From contig JAJIRX010000510.1 of NCBI GenBank assembly GCA_023853785.1, positions 682,001 through 746,000 on the forward strand: 64,000 nucleotides of DNA, written 5' to 3'. The notes under the pieces were generated by a model. The model was not told the DNA's origin and searched no databases. It saw only the letters and a program-made list of their open reading frames with translations. The DNA comes from Psilocybe azurescens. Taxonomy: Eukaryota; Basidiomycota; Agaricomycetes; Agaricales; Agrocybaceae. A program made the position numbers and the translations under genes. Of the stretch, positions 33,191 to 45,284 are shown piece after piece (the stretch's first letter is position 1; each line of letters starts with the position of its first letter).

Positions 33191-33643
33191 AGAAAGAGGG
33201 GGAGGGTTAGTGGCGGCGGTGGGTGGGGTTTGCAACTTACCTGGTGTCGCGGCCGCGTTCACGTCGCCTTGTTACCTGCTCACATCCTCTCCCCTTGTTC
33301 CACCTTGTTCCCTCTTGGTCTGGTGTTGTTGTCGTCATATACAGAGCCATCGTCATCATTGTCATACCGTGTACACGTGTCTGGAGTCGTCGTCATTGTA
33401 CACGGACCCGTCATCGGTCGGTGGTGCCACGATGCATGTTGGGTCGGGTTGGCAAGTGCCTGGCTCTGACCGACAACGGCAAGGTGGTGAGGGCACGCAC
33501 AACGGTGGCAGCAGGGTGGTGGTGGTCAGAGGAAGAGGTGGGGTGGTTGGAGTAACCAATGGACCAATGTGGCAACCAAAAGTCACGCACATGACATTGT
33601 TCACAGTTGCTGAGAATTGCTGAGCAATAACATTAAATTTTAA
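33191..33643. other. Spacer, no gene seen
   Basis: Short overlapping frames on both strands and G/T-rich stretches. Nothing recognisable. Confidence 0.4.
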
Positions 33644-33849
33644 GTCCGTTTATGGTTCTGTTTTTGGTTCTGTTCCAGGCTATTCCATTTTGTAAACAGA
33701 TTCCATTCAATTCTGCCGCGGAATCCGCCATTCCGGCTGGAATTGATATTAAATAAAATAGCAGGGCCTTGTGCCATATTTTTGCTCTCATTCCACAGCA
33801 GACTCCGGGCGGACTCCGGCTGGAATATGTGGGGGACACAAAAGCCCTC
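33644..33849 (+). repeat. 0.2-kb repeat, copy 2 (unbroken)
   Basis: Begins GTCCGTTTATGGTTCTG and ends GACACAAAAGCCCTC. Compared with copy 1, many CpG sites appear as TpG or CpA, which fits deamination. The ends are not obvious TIRs, so the element type is unknown. Confidence 0.6.
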
Positions 33850-34277
33850 TAAAATTGATTCATTCTGTAGAAATTTTTGAAGAGATGGCCATTAGATGTT
33901 CCTACACACAAATATAAGTTAATATCTGCCACAATAATTCAGATATCTGCAGAAATTTGCATAAATGTGATGAAGTGGTTGATTTTAAACCCCAATGCAT
34001 TATTTTTGAGCACAACTGTAAATGTTCAGTTCACATGCCTGTGTGATGCATGATGTGAACAAACAGTCATAATAGTATGGTATACTAGATGCCTCTCAGG
34101 CTCCTTTTGAACCCACCACACATGATACAACAACATAGGGTGTACTTATGTCTTATCCTGAACTATATACTATGCTTGGACCCTCAGATGATATAGATAT
34201 GCAACAATCTGTTTTCCCAATTTTCCCAGTTTTTCCATTAAATTAGCCTCCTTCTTCTGGAGTTTATGCATTTTGGG
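33850..34277. other. AT-rich spacer, no gene seen
   Basis: No reading frame of note and no terminal repeats. This is the flank into which the Copia element inserted. Confidence 0.4.
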
Positions 34278-34282
34278 AAGAA
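34278..34282. repeat. Copia target-site duplication (left), AAGAA
   Basis: Matches AAGAA at 41,747-41,751. Confidence 0.75.
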
Positions 34283-34674
34283 TGTTGAGGGAAATTGGTC
34301 TGGACTACAATTGTTGTGTTATCTTATCTTTATATTTACTAACTACTATATTTGGCCAACAACTTCCTTCTTTTGTCTGGGGCCTTGGCAAGCCCCCTGC
34401 CTATTTGTTTTCCCTTCTCTTCAACTATGCAGTAGCACGCAATCCACACGGTATTTTCCATGTGGACAGTATGTAGAATTCATCTACGATAGTAGGACCT
34501 CAGCTGTTTACTTTCCGTCTACGTCTGAGGTCCATATATTTCATCTATTTAGATTCTTTACTTTACTTACTTTGTTCTGTAGTTTCTCACATGCGCTTCG
34601 TAACTACAGGTATAATATACAGCCGTTTACTTTCCGTCTATGTCTGAGTTTCTCACCTGCGCTTCATAACTACA
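34283..34674 (+). repeat. Copia 5' LTR
   Basis: 392 bp, TGTTGAGGGAAATTGG ... CATAACTACA. It holds two copies of a GTTTACTTTCCGTCTA(C/T)GTCTGAG segment. Confidence 0.9.
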
Positions 34675-34686
34675 GGTTATGGGCCC
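34675..34686 (+). promoter_or_regulatory. Copia primer-binding site (half initiator tRNA type)
   Basis: GGTTATGGGCCC directly after the LTR is complementary, with one mismatch, to the anticodon-loop region of eukaryotic initiator tRNA-Met (GGGCTCATAACC). Copia elements commonly prime from such a half tRNA. Confidence 0.6.
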
Positions 34687-34774
34687 TGCATGATTTTTGA
34701 GTAACTCAGAAACATAGTGGACTAGACATTTTTTTCTTTGGCTCAGGAGTAACATTGTTATTTAAGTACTCTAC

Positions 34775-35814
34775 ATGACATCCAAATCAGGTGGGCTATC
34801 GCCCCCTATACTTCCAGACTCAGAGAAGTTCAATGGAACGAACTACTTGGAATGGAAGGAGACCATCCTTATGGCATGCCATGTCCACGGTGCACAAGGA
34901 TACCTCAAAGGCCAAATAATGAATCCGGCTCAGACTGTCTCACCCTCGTCTTTCCACCAAGCAACTGATACTTCCTCCGCCTCAACATCTCCTTACGCAG
35001 TGCCATCCTCAACCAAGGATACACCATGGACGTCACTCAGCCCAAGTGCTGAAGAGTGGGACATGAGGGACGCTTGGTGCCTGCTAGCGATATGCCAGAA
35101 CGTTAAGAATGTGGTCGGTCTTGGACTGAAGACAAGCGGGATGGCTGCAGATGTGTGGAAATCACTGGAGGACAGGTACAACACTTTGAGCAACCTGGCA
35201 AGAGTGTACGCCCAACGCAAGCTGCGAGGGAGTCACGATGTCAGATGGCAATGACTTTCAAACACACTTATCAACCTTACACGTCAAACACAAATGAGCA
35301 AACGCAGTCGGGCGCAAACATTACCGACTCTGACTTCAGGGAAACTATATTGGCCTCCTTACCATCATCTTGGGACAATATTATTTCTATTCTCCATCGA
35401 ACCCCTTCGCTTATGGACACAATCATATCTCTCGAGATGCATTGGCAGAGGGTCAACCGGAACACAAAATTTTGGACTCCAGATACCACGGCAGTCGCAC
35501 TCAAGGCAAACACGAGGAATGACACCTTCAATAAGAAGGTGTGCATTAATGTGAACTGCCGACGCCGTGGCCATCTCATCGAGGACTGCTACTGGAAGGG
35601 AGGAGGAAAGGAGGGCCAATTTTCCCCTGGTTTTGGTCAGAGAGGTGGCGCAACAGGATCAGCAGCTAACGCAGTGAGTCGCACAACACCGCCAGAAGCT
35701 ACAGCAAATGTTGCTGTGGTCGGAAACAGCATACGTGTTATGCATGATGATCAACACTCCCGATGCACAACCAGTCATGGACCAGCCCGACAACACACAT
35801 GGAGATTTTGTTGA
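34775..35814 (+). pseudogene. Copia gag
   Basis: ATG at 34775 (MTSKSGGLSPPILPDSEKF). FNGTNYLEWKETI and VWKSLEDRYNT are typical of the UBN2/gag domain that forms the virus-like particle. A shift or small deletion near 35,220-35,250 moves coding into the frame carrying FRETILASLPSSWDNI and the zinc knuckle CINVNCRRRGHLIEDC (about 35,541). The knuckle has C-x4-C-x4-H-x4-C spacing rather than the usual C-x2-C-x4-H-x4-C. It passes into the protease region, which is cut at 35,922 by the nested element. Confidence 0.7.
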
Positions 35815-35922
35815 ATATACAATCACCAAGATACCAGATCCACCCGATGAACATCAAGAGATAGGCAGGTGTGCGATGATGGCTAGAGAGGGGGAGGTGA
35901 TAGATAGAGCAACATACGCTGG

Positions 35923-37848
35923 TGAGATGTTTAGTGTGGGGTGACTTTGTAATTGCCCAATACACAACACCCAATCAAATATTTATATTGATCAGTTCAA
36001 TCTGGGAGGGTAAGCTCATAAGGCTTATTACAATAACTAGTTTAGCAGAGTACAGACTTAGATGATTGCTCTGGGGTGATCACTAGTAGCTAGAGAACGC
36101 TTTTACAGGCTAGTACACCCAAGGCACTTGAATAGTAAGGGCGATCTCTCTATATGAGGGCGATCACCAATATCAGGGGGGATCGCTTTTGGGGGCGAGT
36201 GTACACAGGACACTTAACAGTTCTCTTTATAAAACCCAAACTCAAACTTTATCAAACACTATAAGCAATCACCCATATTAACACGTAGTAGATCCTTGGT
36301 TCCTATAAGCAACTGGGCACACTAGTCCACAGTCCTTAGTTTACTATAGACAACGTCCTGAAAACAGTCGGATTTCTCTGACAGTCGTCCCTAGTTACTA
36401 TGAGCAATCACTAGCCTTTATAGAGTTCCCACCCATACTTAATAATCCCCAGGGCAGTCTTACTATAGGCAATGTCCTGAACAGTTGGAGTTCTCTGACA
36501 GTCGTCCCTAGTTACTATGAGCAATCGCTAGTCGTGATAGGGTTCCAATCTGTACTTAACAATCCCCAGGGCAGTCCACAGATGACTTATAAAGCCTGCT
36601 TATCAAGTCTAATAGACCTGACGTTGAATATCACAATGGCGATCACTCACGAAACCAGGTAGCACCTAATTGCTTAAGGTGAACTGCAGTGTTCGATCTC
36701 TTATCACACAAATCACTAGTCCTCGAAGTGTTAACACTAGAATTCTTATTCAGAGTAAATTCTGATATCAAATCTGGGGTGTAAATTACTTGGTTTCTAT
36801 TCTAAGATACAGGGCTGTTTTTATAGGCTAAATAGATACTTTGGCTTGTGATAATTGAAAGAGACTAAGAGAAAAGGAAGGAAATGGACCATGTGCTGCC
36901 TAGCCTTTGCCGCACCAATTATAATAGTGGAAAGTACTAGTTTGCCTGGGCTACAGTGCTTATTTGAAGATAACATTGTTGTCCATGTGGCAGTGCCTTC
37001 TTGGGTAGTGATCACCCGACTTATTTTATCAGATGGCTTGCGGCTAAGGCATGTCAGGACTAGATTGCTAGGGGTATATTTCCTAGGAAACCCTACCAAG
37101 GTTCCCAAGCACAGTTGCTATTGGTTTAGGACCTCCTGGAACAGCAGGTGCCCTTATCATGAGGAAAGTTACCTCTAGTATCGTGTGGCGATCACTGGCT
37201 GGGCGATCGCTCACTCATGTTGGCTGCATTGCAAATTACAAGTTTTTATAGTCGGATCTAGTAGACCGCCATATGCTGAGTTGTACACAAGATTTCAATT
37301 GCCAATACATTTGGTCCGTGGGGCGATCACCCGTGTGGCACAGTGATGCCTGATCCCCGAGCAGTTGATTGCCTAATTTAGTGAACAGCCTTTGTGAGGC
37401 CTGGACACAGTGATTGCTTTTGCTAATTAATAAGGTTTTCATCACTTGGCAATCGCTTGGTAAGACACTGGTGGGTGTTACCCCTTGTAAGAGCCAAGGT
37501 CATTTCTTAAGAGTTTCTTCTTTGCATGGGACTAATAGTATGATCAATGGAGCGGGCAATCGCTTCGGACGCTTCGGTTAGGGTTGCTTTGATAGCTGTG
37601 TAGGAAACTAAAGGTAGTCTTTGATTCGTAGCACTGATTAATAGGCCACACTACACCTTAGTTAGTTTGTAAGGTCTATTACTCTTGTTGGCCCACTAGG
37701 AAGTAAAGCCTCAAAGCCTAATAGTCTGGCGATATCTCCTACCCTTCACTAGTATAATGTACTAGTTTATTACAGATAACAATCGCAAAAGTAAGGGCCT
37801 CTGTATCTCACTACGAATTGTAAGCTCAGAATGGTTTACACCCTTTCA
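35923..37848 (+). mobile_element. 1.93-kb non-coding element, copy 2 (inside Copia)
   Basis: 1,926 bp, same ends and orientation as copy 1. Only one of the five GCGATCGC sites of copy 1 is intact; the others read GCGATCAC or GCAATCGC. No clean target duplication (GCTGG left, GCGGA right). Confidence 0.7.
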
Positions 37849-40800
37849 GCGGACTTGGGCGCTAGTAACCATTGTTTTGCGAATAAACCTGATTCCTCCA
37901 CCTACCACCTGTTTGATAATATCCAACAAGGCCAAGCTGCTACCCGATCTGCAAAGTTCTCCATTCATGGAAAGGGAAACATTACAAAACATTACATATC
38001 TACGAATAACCGGGCACAATTCAACTTCAGCAACGTACTCCACACTCTGGATTTTGCAGCAAACCTCATCTCAATTAGCCAATTCGATGAAGCAGGATTC
38101 AAGGTGGTTTTTGGGCGCAGGAAAGGCACAATTTATAAACCCAAAGGGAAGGTGGCCTTGGAAGTTGGAAAGAGAAATGGAATATACCTCTTTCAGGAGA
38201 TGTCAGTGGAGACACACCCTATCGCAATGACCGCAAGATCCCATGAGAAACCAACAACGATCCAGCAATGGCACTGATGATTATGCCATTTTGGACCACA
38301 AACCATCAAAGAGATGGCAAGCAAGGGATTGGTCGATGGGTTACATATCACAAATCCAAACGTCGAGATGCCCAGAATCTGTGAGGACTGTGTCTACGGC
38401 AAACAAACAAACTGCCCATATGATGAGAAGGTCAAACCAGAAACTGAACTACTGGAACAAGTCCATCTTGATTTATGGGGCCCGGCACGAGTAGAGTCAG
38501 TCGGAGGGGCAAAGTACGCACTGGTATTTACCGACAGAGCATCATCATTCTGCAAGGAATATTTTCTATCAGAAAAGTCCAGCGACACTACAATTCAGGC
38601 TGTGAAAGAGTTCAAGGCTGAAGCTGAAATGCAAACTGGAAAGAAGATTAAATGTTTTCATATGGACATGGGGAAGGAGTTTCTCAACAGTACCCTTACG
38701 GCTTTCTGCAAAGAACACGGGATTCGGATCGAGATGCCCACCCCATATGCACATAGTGTTAATGGGGTTGCTGAGCGCACAAATCGCACAGTCACAGAGG
38801 CCATCAGATGTGTTTGATGTGATGCTGGCTTAGATGCCAAGTGGTGGGCAGATCTATTTGCAGCGGTAATCTACGTGCTTAACCTCATCCCATCACAACA
38901 TCATCCAGGAATCATCCCAGCAGAACGATGGTTCAATAAACGACAGGACGTATCCCATCTTCAACCCATTGGTTCTGACGCCTATGCCAAGATCCCAAAA
39001 GAAGTAAATCCATCCAAACTTGATACAGTCTCCATCAAGTATGTACTTATTGGGTACTACGGCCATGATGCATACAAACTACTTAATAAGGCAACTGGTG
39101 AGGTCGTCAAGTCGAGAAATGTGGTTTTTGAAGAGGGAATTGGACATTGTACCCAGGTTAGCTGAGATCCACTACACAATGAGCCAATCTTTGAAGATGA
39201 AATTGCTCCCAAAAATGTTCCACATGAAAATGTGCCACACCTACCCAAGACTGTTGAGATATCGCAGACACTCAATGAACTGAAAGGAGAAGACCCAATA
39301 ATAGATGTTGAGGGGAGGATCGTTGTAAATCATCCCTACCCAATTGCACCACGGCATAGGCAAGGGGTCAACAACCAGCCCCCTCGCCAGCCGCAACCTA
39401 GTCAACGGCCTCAACAGGATAACACATCAAATATGCCTCAACGAACAAATGCGACAGATCTAGCACCGCCTGAACCACCTCGACGATCAACTAGAATTCC
39501 AACCCAATCAGCAGCAGCAAAGGATTCAGCAGAATTTGAGACAAGGGAAGGAGTAGCACAGAAGGAGAAGGAGGATTGGGCTACAAACCACACAAGACCA
39601 TCAGCAAATATGGTGATCTACAACTTAGATATCGACACGGGCGGATTTTCAGACATGGCATTTGGAAAATTTTCAATCAGATCTCACCGAATACATCGCG
39701 CTCATGGCCGATACCAACCCCAATCCAGCCATGTGAATCCTGGCAATGTTCAAAGAAGCTATGAAGAACCCAGAACTATGGATGCCTGCCATGCAAGCAG
39801 AAATGGAGATGATGGTGAAACGTGGAGTGTTTGCGAAGGTCCCAAGGCCAGAGGACATGCTGGTGATCGGCCTGAAATGGGTATTCGGATTCAAGTATAA
39901 TTCAGAGGGGGAGATTGTGCAGATGAAGGCGAGGTTGGTTGCACAAGGTTTCAACCAGATCCCAGGAGTTGACTTTGACCAGACATATGCGTCTGTTGCA
40001 CGGCTTGAATCAATGCGGATATGCATTGCAATTATTGCACACCTTGACCTCAACCTGTGGCAGATTGACTTTGTTGCTGCGTACTTGAACACCAGCAACA
40101 AATTCAAGGTGTACACTGAGCAGGCACCAGGTTTCATTAGCGAAGGGGAGGAGAATCTGGTATATCGCACAAACAAAACCCTATACAGTATGATAGCAGG
40201 TGCGCATGACTGGGAGGAGGAACTCTCAAGAACCTACGACACTTTGGGCTATTACCAGTCAAAGGCCGACCCATGCGTACGACACCGAGTAGTGGATGGA
40301 CAATACACCCTAAATGTGACTTACACGGACAATGTAGTTGGTGGATCATCAACAGAGGCAGAGAGGAGAAAAGCGATAGGGGAGTTGGACGCATCGTACA
40401 ACATTAAGGTGTTGGAGGATCAGGAGGAAAAGGGGAGATGGATTTTGGGGATGAGGATGAGAAAGGATGTGAAGACCGGAACCATATCACTTTCACAGCA
40501 ACCGTGACTTTGAACAACTCCTGAAACAGCACGGAATGGAAGAATGCAACCCAAAGAAAACTCCGCTGCTGCTCGGAATCAACCTATCGCTTGCAGATTG
40601 GCGCTGAGACTCCCAAACAGAAGCAATTCATGAAGGACAAACCATACTGTGAGATCAATAGTGAGATATTGGGTGCCGTGAATGTGGGGACAGGTGGCTA
40701 CCCGACCAGACCTATCGTTTGCAGTCAATCTTCTGGCACAATTCCAGATGAATCCTGGCCCAGCACACTGGAGAGCCCTGATGCACGTGACTTGCATACA

Positions 40801-41338
40801 TCAAAGGGACTATCAACTACGAACTCAGATACTACCGGAGCACAAGGAACGGAATCAACCCATACGGATATGTCGATGCCAATTATGCTGGGGACCTGCT
40901 TGACACAGGAAGATCGACAGGAGCATACGTCTTCATGATGGCGGGTGGGCCAGTGTCATGGTCCTCAAAGAGACAAGCAACGGTAGCATATCAACAACCG
41001 AGGCCGAGTATATGGCGACGAGCAGAGCGTGTCAGCAGGCCGTATGGATGACTTCATTTATGAGCGAGGCTGGACTCACACAACCCCTCCCATCCATTCT
41101 TTACAATGACAATAGTGGATCGGTGGCCCTCACAAAGAGTAAGAAAGGCCACAAGAAAGCAAAGCACATCCAAATCCGATACCATTACATTCGCAAACAG
41201 GTCGCAACTGGAGAGATTGACGTCATTCATGTCCCATCTGAGGAGAACCTAGCTGACATTCTCACTAAAGCCCTACCTCGAGAAGCAACCGAATATCAGT
41301 GCAGGATGCTTGGGCTAGTGCCAGGAAGTGGGGATTGA
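37849..41338 (+). pseudogene. Copia pol (protease, integrase, reverse transcriptase, RNase H), broken
   Basis: The protease starts at once with ADLGASNHCF (active-site D-L-G-A-S). Integrase: CEDCVYGKQ of the zinc-binding part, HLDLWGP and HMDMGKEF for the two Asp positions, and NGVAERTNR for the Glu. An in-frame TGA at 38,815-38,817 follows IRCV, and coding resumes in the same frame (KWWADLFAAVIYVLN). A Pro-rich linker (39,300-39,520) leads to the reverse transcriptase (from 39,746) with ELWMPAMQAEMEMM, KARLVAQGF and DFVAAYLN. The catalytic Y-x-D-D box reads YTDN, so the second Asp is lost. After shifts near 40,507 and 40,945, RNase H shows STTEAEYMA and an ADILTKALP end. The copy is inactive as read. 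Confidence 0.8.
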
Positions 41339-41352
41339 CCAACTTAGGGGAG

Positions 41353-41746
41353 TGTTGAGGGAAATTGGTCTGGACTACAATTGTTGTGTTATCTTATCTT
41401 TATATTTACTAACTACTATATTCGGCCAACAACTTCCTTCTTTTTGTCTGGGGCCTTGGCAAGCCCCCCTGCCTATTTGTTTTCCCTTCTCTTCAACTAT
41501 GCAGTAGCACACAATCCACACAGTATTTCCTGTGTGGACAGTATGTAGAATTCATCTACGATAGTAGGACCTCAGCTGTTTACTTTCCGTCTACATCTGA
41601 GGTCCATATGTTTCATCTATTTAGATTCTTTACTTTACTTACTTTGTTCTGTAGTCTCTCACCTGTGCTTCATAACTACAGGTATAATAAACAGCCGTTT
41701 ACTTTCTGTCTACGTCTGAGTTTCTCACCTGCACTTTGTAACTACA
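41353..41746 (+). repeat. Copia 3' LTR
   Basis: 394 bp, TGTTGAGGGAAATTGG ... TTGTAACTACA, about 95 percent identical to the 5' LTR by eye. Confidence 0.9.
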
Positions 41747-41751
41747 AAGAA
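41747..41751. repeat. Copia target-site duplication (right), AAGAA
   Basis: Matches 34,278-34,282. Confidence 0.75.
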
Positions 41752-42296
41752 GAGAAGCCCAAAAACATAGATGCAAAGTTTATGTTAAAGCTGACTGTGA
41801 AGGGACAGAGTGCAAAGGAAATAATAATTGTAAGTGTTGTGAGTCTATAGAGGTATGTCTTCTATATTAATTATCACACCACTCACTAATAGAAAATATT
41901 GGACAGAAATGTGGAAAATAAGCCTAGTATAAAGCTTCCAATATGCAAAGTTTCATAGTTGTAGGACTAGATGTAAATAAGATGATGGTTTTTGAATACT
42001 TTTTCAAAGATATTTTATTAAATAATGAATTACAAAGATTCTGATCTAAGCAAATTCACCTGCATGGTTTGGGCTTTTCAGAGTCTCATATTTGAAAACA
42101 ATTTCCAGATTGGAGCCCATTCCAGACATGACACCAGAGCCTCTTTCTGCAGATTAATATTGATCGTGAGAGTTTAGGGTAGGTGAGAACGCGACAATCT
42201 TGGCGTGATGGCGTTGCTAATCTCTTTCTCAATCCACATTCAATATTCATCCTTTCTGAAAACTCCTTACACAAACAAATCCAATCAGTCATAGAC
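41752..42296. other. Spacer between Copia and SLD5, no gene seen
   Basis: AT-rich to about 42,180, then the SLD5 5' flank. The frame upstream of the SLD5 ATG is open back to 42,183, but the ATG at 42,297 is the better start. Confidence 0.45.
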
Positions 42297-43608
42297 ATGG
42301 ATTGGGACGAGGAATACGAGCTCATCAGATCAGGCCGTGCAGTTCCACGAGCCGGTCCTTCATTTCTCACCCGAGACGGCTCCCCCTCCAACGATGACCC
42401 CCACACCAACGCCAACAATACCACACGCCACCAACAGCCCGAGCCCCCTGCACCTGCACCTGCAGCAGCAGCAGTCATTGAAAGTGTACCCGACTTCTAC
42501 CCCGAAGAAGCAGAACAAGGCACACCCCTCGAGCAGCTCACGCGGCACTGGATGAACGAGCGCCACGCGCCGGACATCCTCCCTGCACAGGAGGATCTAC
42601 TGATGAATCTGCTGGATCATCTTCGAAGACAGGTGCGCTTATCTCATTATCATGGCTTTGTTCGCGGTTCATGGCCGGGACTGTGCTGATGGAGAATCTT
42701 ACTTTGCGTTTCCTTTTTTACATGTTGCATGATACTTTTGACTCTTGCGTCGGCTTCTGTGATGGGATGGTCGCGGCTAGTCAGAGGCCGTGCAGCTATT
42801 GCGCGAGGATCCATCGACCTCCGAGGAAGAACACATCCGGATCATGCTCGTGCAGATAGAAGTCGAGCGCGTCAAGTTCATCGTGCGCTCGTATGTGCGC
42901 ACGCGGTTGTTCAAGGTGAGATCCGCTTTGCTTCTCTCACTGTGTACTGGAATGGGCTCTGATCTTCGGGGTGTGTTGTGTTGTGTTACAGATCGAACGC
43001 TACGCTCGCTTCATAACGACCAACGCAGAGATCCAAACGCGCTTAACAGCCGCTGAACGGGACCACGCCAGTCGGTGAGCTGCGCCTATCTCTAACGACC
43101 CTCAGCCCAAAAATCTGATAAAGGAGTGAATCGACTTCAGGCATGCTAGACTCACAGATCAGCATTTCTACCTGTCGGTGCTGCAGGGGTTGCCGGAGAA
43201 ACAGTCCCATCTGGACGACACGCCGTTATTCGTGCCGCCTATGGGTGCGTAGCTCCTCCGTTTCCGTTTCCCCTTCCCCTTCGAATAAATATACCACTGC
43301 CATCGACATCCCCCTCTCTGCTCCTCTCCCGTACTATGCTTACATCGACATCTCATCTACTTTTTTTTTTCAAGTCACCGAGCCGGATAAATCACGCCCC
43401 GTGTTTGTGCACGCACTGCAACGCTGTCCGCGAATACGACTTCCAGAGTAAGACATCTCGCCCTCGCCCTCGCTTTTTTACAGCATGAATATGAATTCAC
43501 TTTTTACATTTTTCTAGTGGTGCTACGTTGGACATGGAGAAGGGTCATATATCGCTGATGCCGTATTCCGTTGTAGAGGAGCTTGTAGCGAGGGGGAGGT
43601 CGAGTTGA
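42297..43608 (+). CDS. SLD5: GINS complex subunit Sld5
   Basis: Sld5 is one of four GINS subunits, which with Cdc45 and Mcm2-7 form the replicative helicase in the nucleus. Six exons: 42,297-42,632, 42,781-42,915, 42,992-43,074, 43,141-43,244, 43,375-43,447 and 43,518-43,608; phases agree at every junction. The N-terminal leader is acidic and Pro/Ala-rich. The conserved helical part begins TPLEQLTRHWMNERHAPDILP. Later landmarks are EEEHIRIMLVQIEVERVKFIVRSYVR, RLFKIERYARF, and the small C-terminal beta domain GATLDMEKGHISLMPYSVVEELVARG. As written the end is GRSS, while Sld5 normally ends in VEL plus a hydrophobic residue. One more G in the G5 run at 43,592-43,596 would give EVELI and a stop at 43,611-43,613, so a base was probably lost in the assembly. 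First gene of the intact host block. Confidence 0.92.
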
Positions 43609-44000
43609 TCTGATCTGATCTGATCTTTTCTGGGTGGAACGCAATTCATGTTGCCCGCTCCATTCCCATTCAACATACAAAAAAAATGCCGGGTAGTGGC
43701 GTTTCTGGTCTCGATGGGAAGAAGGAAAACCGACCATCTGTCACTGAGTCGAGTCGGAGCGACGAGCATGGGCTTGGGCACGGGGAGGGAGAATACAGAT
43801 TTGAGATTTGGCAACACACAAAAACATCGATCGCATACATATTACAGAAAACGTGAATCCATCATCAAATACAGCTGAAAGAAAGAAAGAAAGAAAGACT
43901 AGTGACTATGTCGATTGTCTGTGTCGATGTCGATGTCGACATCATGTTGATGAATTGAAGATGATAATGATATGGGTATCAATCGCATCGCCATCGCTTT
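43609..44000. other. Convergent 3' spacer between SLD5 and BUR6
   Basis: Holds both 3' UTRs. (TGATC)n at 43,606-43,624 and an AAAG run at 43,879-43,899. No gene. Confidence 0.5.
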
Positions 44001-45284
44001 TCACCTTCTCGACCGCGGCGGCATGTACGGCTTGTCTTCCTCTTCGTCCTCGCTGGGACTCTGATAGCGGCGGAAAGCGGGCGCGGTCGAGGACGACGAG
44101 GTAGCAAGCGTAGGTCGGGGAGGCGGCGGCGGCATAGGCGCACTCTCCTCTTCGTCGTAATCATCGTCCTCGTCGTCACCGCGCATCTCCGCATCCGCCT
44201 CCTCCTCCTCAGATGGCGTCTTCGCGCCCGCACCTGCGCTCGAGCCCGTGTCTCTGCGCCTGCTGGCGCCCTTCGCGCCCCCGAAACCAGCACCCGCACC
44301 CGCACCCGGCGCATCGTCCTCGTCCATCGCAGACGGCTCGGCGTCCGCCTTCTTCTTGCGGCGCCTCTTGGGCGCAGCGGCGGCGGGGTGGTGCCGTCAC
44401 CCGGAGCGGCGGCACCAGCACCAGCACCAGCACCAGCGCCAGGGGCGGCGGCGGCGGTGCGCTTCCCCCTTCCCGCGCCTCTTCTTCCCCTCCGCGTTCT
44501 CGGCCTCGAAGTCAATCGTGCCGCCCGCGGACGGGTCCGGGATGTCCTGCACGAGCTCTTTGAGGAAGTCGAGCGTTTCGGTCGTTTCGACTGCGTGTTT
44601 CCTGGGGGTAGAGACAAGGATCAAGGGTGGGGTGGGATGGGGAGGGAAGGAGGTGAGAAGGCTCGTTAGCGATGCGATGCAAGAGGGAAGGAGGGAAGGA
44701 AAGGAGAGACTCACAGATGGTACGCCTCGAGCTTCTTGGACCCTCTTTCTGTGGTGACTTTGCTGGACTGCTCGATGATGAGCCCGAGGAAGAGTTCCAG
44801 TGCTTTTGCTGTGTGTTTACAGAAGTGTTTCGTCAGCGCCAGCGTCAATGTCAATGCCGATACGACACCTCCGAATAGCACCAGAAGGGATGCATGGGAT
44901 GGAGTGAATGGAAGAGATTTTTTTTTACGTACATATCACGATGGGCGTGGCCTGTGCGACTTTGCCAACCTCCTCATCCTTCTGCATGATCTTCTTTATC
45001 CGGGCCTGCATGTAGAAAGCACGCAAGCCACATTTTCGATTTAGGTTTTGATTTCGTGTTGGATGGATGATGAATAGATAGATCGACGGTGGCAGATCGA
45101 CAATTCATCAGCAAGCGAGAGCAGGATTCCAATAGAATAACAAAAAAATATGAGCTCTTTCCCTTCTTGTAGGTGCTAGTGTCCGCCGCCCTCGCCGCTA
45201 AGGGTCTCGGGAAGACGGACCAGGGCAAAATAAAGAAGTTTTACTCACGACGGGGAATTTGGTCTGCTTGTTCTTGTTCTTCAT
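44001..45284 (-). CDS. BUR6: NC2-alpha (DRAP1/Bur6), histone-fold transcription repressor
   Basis: NC2-alpha pairs with NC2-beta (Dr1) through a histone fold and binds TBP on promoters, blocking TFIIA/TFIIB. Exons on minus: 45,249-45,284, 44,933-45,005, 44,715-44,808 and 44,001-44,601, with phases that agree; the sum is 804 nt. Landmarks: MKNKNKQTKFPV, ARIKKIMQKDEEVGKVAQATP, SKALELFLGLIIEQSSKVT, ERGSKKLEAYHLKHAVE and TLDFLKELVQDIPD, followed by a long Gly/Ala/Pro and acidic tail ending YMPPRSRR. In the tail the frame leaves at a G5 run (about 44,463-44,467) and returns at a C4 run (about 44,389-44,393); without this a stop at 44,397 would cut it short. Two compensating homopolymer errors are the simplest reading. 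The histone fold itself is unaffected. Confidence 0.9.

Larger units (their letters stand above)
34283..41746 (+). mobile_element. Ty1/Copia LTR retrotransposon with nested 1.93-kb element
   Basis: Two LTRs (34,283-34,674 and 41,353-41,746), a 5-bp AAGAA duplication, a primer-binding site, a purine tract before the 3' LTR (TTAGGGGAG at 41,344-41,352), and gag, protease, integrase, reverse transcriptase and RNase H in Copia order. The LTRs differ at about 20 positions by eye (about 95 percent identity), so the insertion is not recent. The coding region is broken by shifts, a nonsense codon and the element at 35,923-37,848. Confidence 0.9.

Noticed and set aside
43979..44617. 212-codon Arg-rich minus frame
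   Set aside because: Mostly an off-frame reading of the NC2-alpha C-terminal tail; only a short middle part may be the true frame between two indels.
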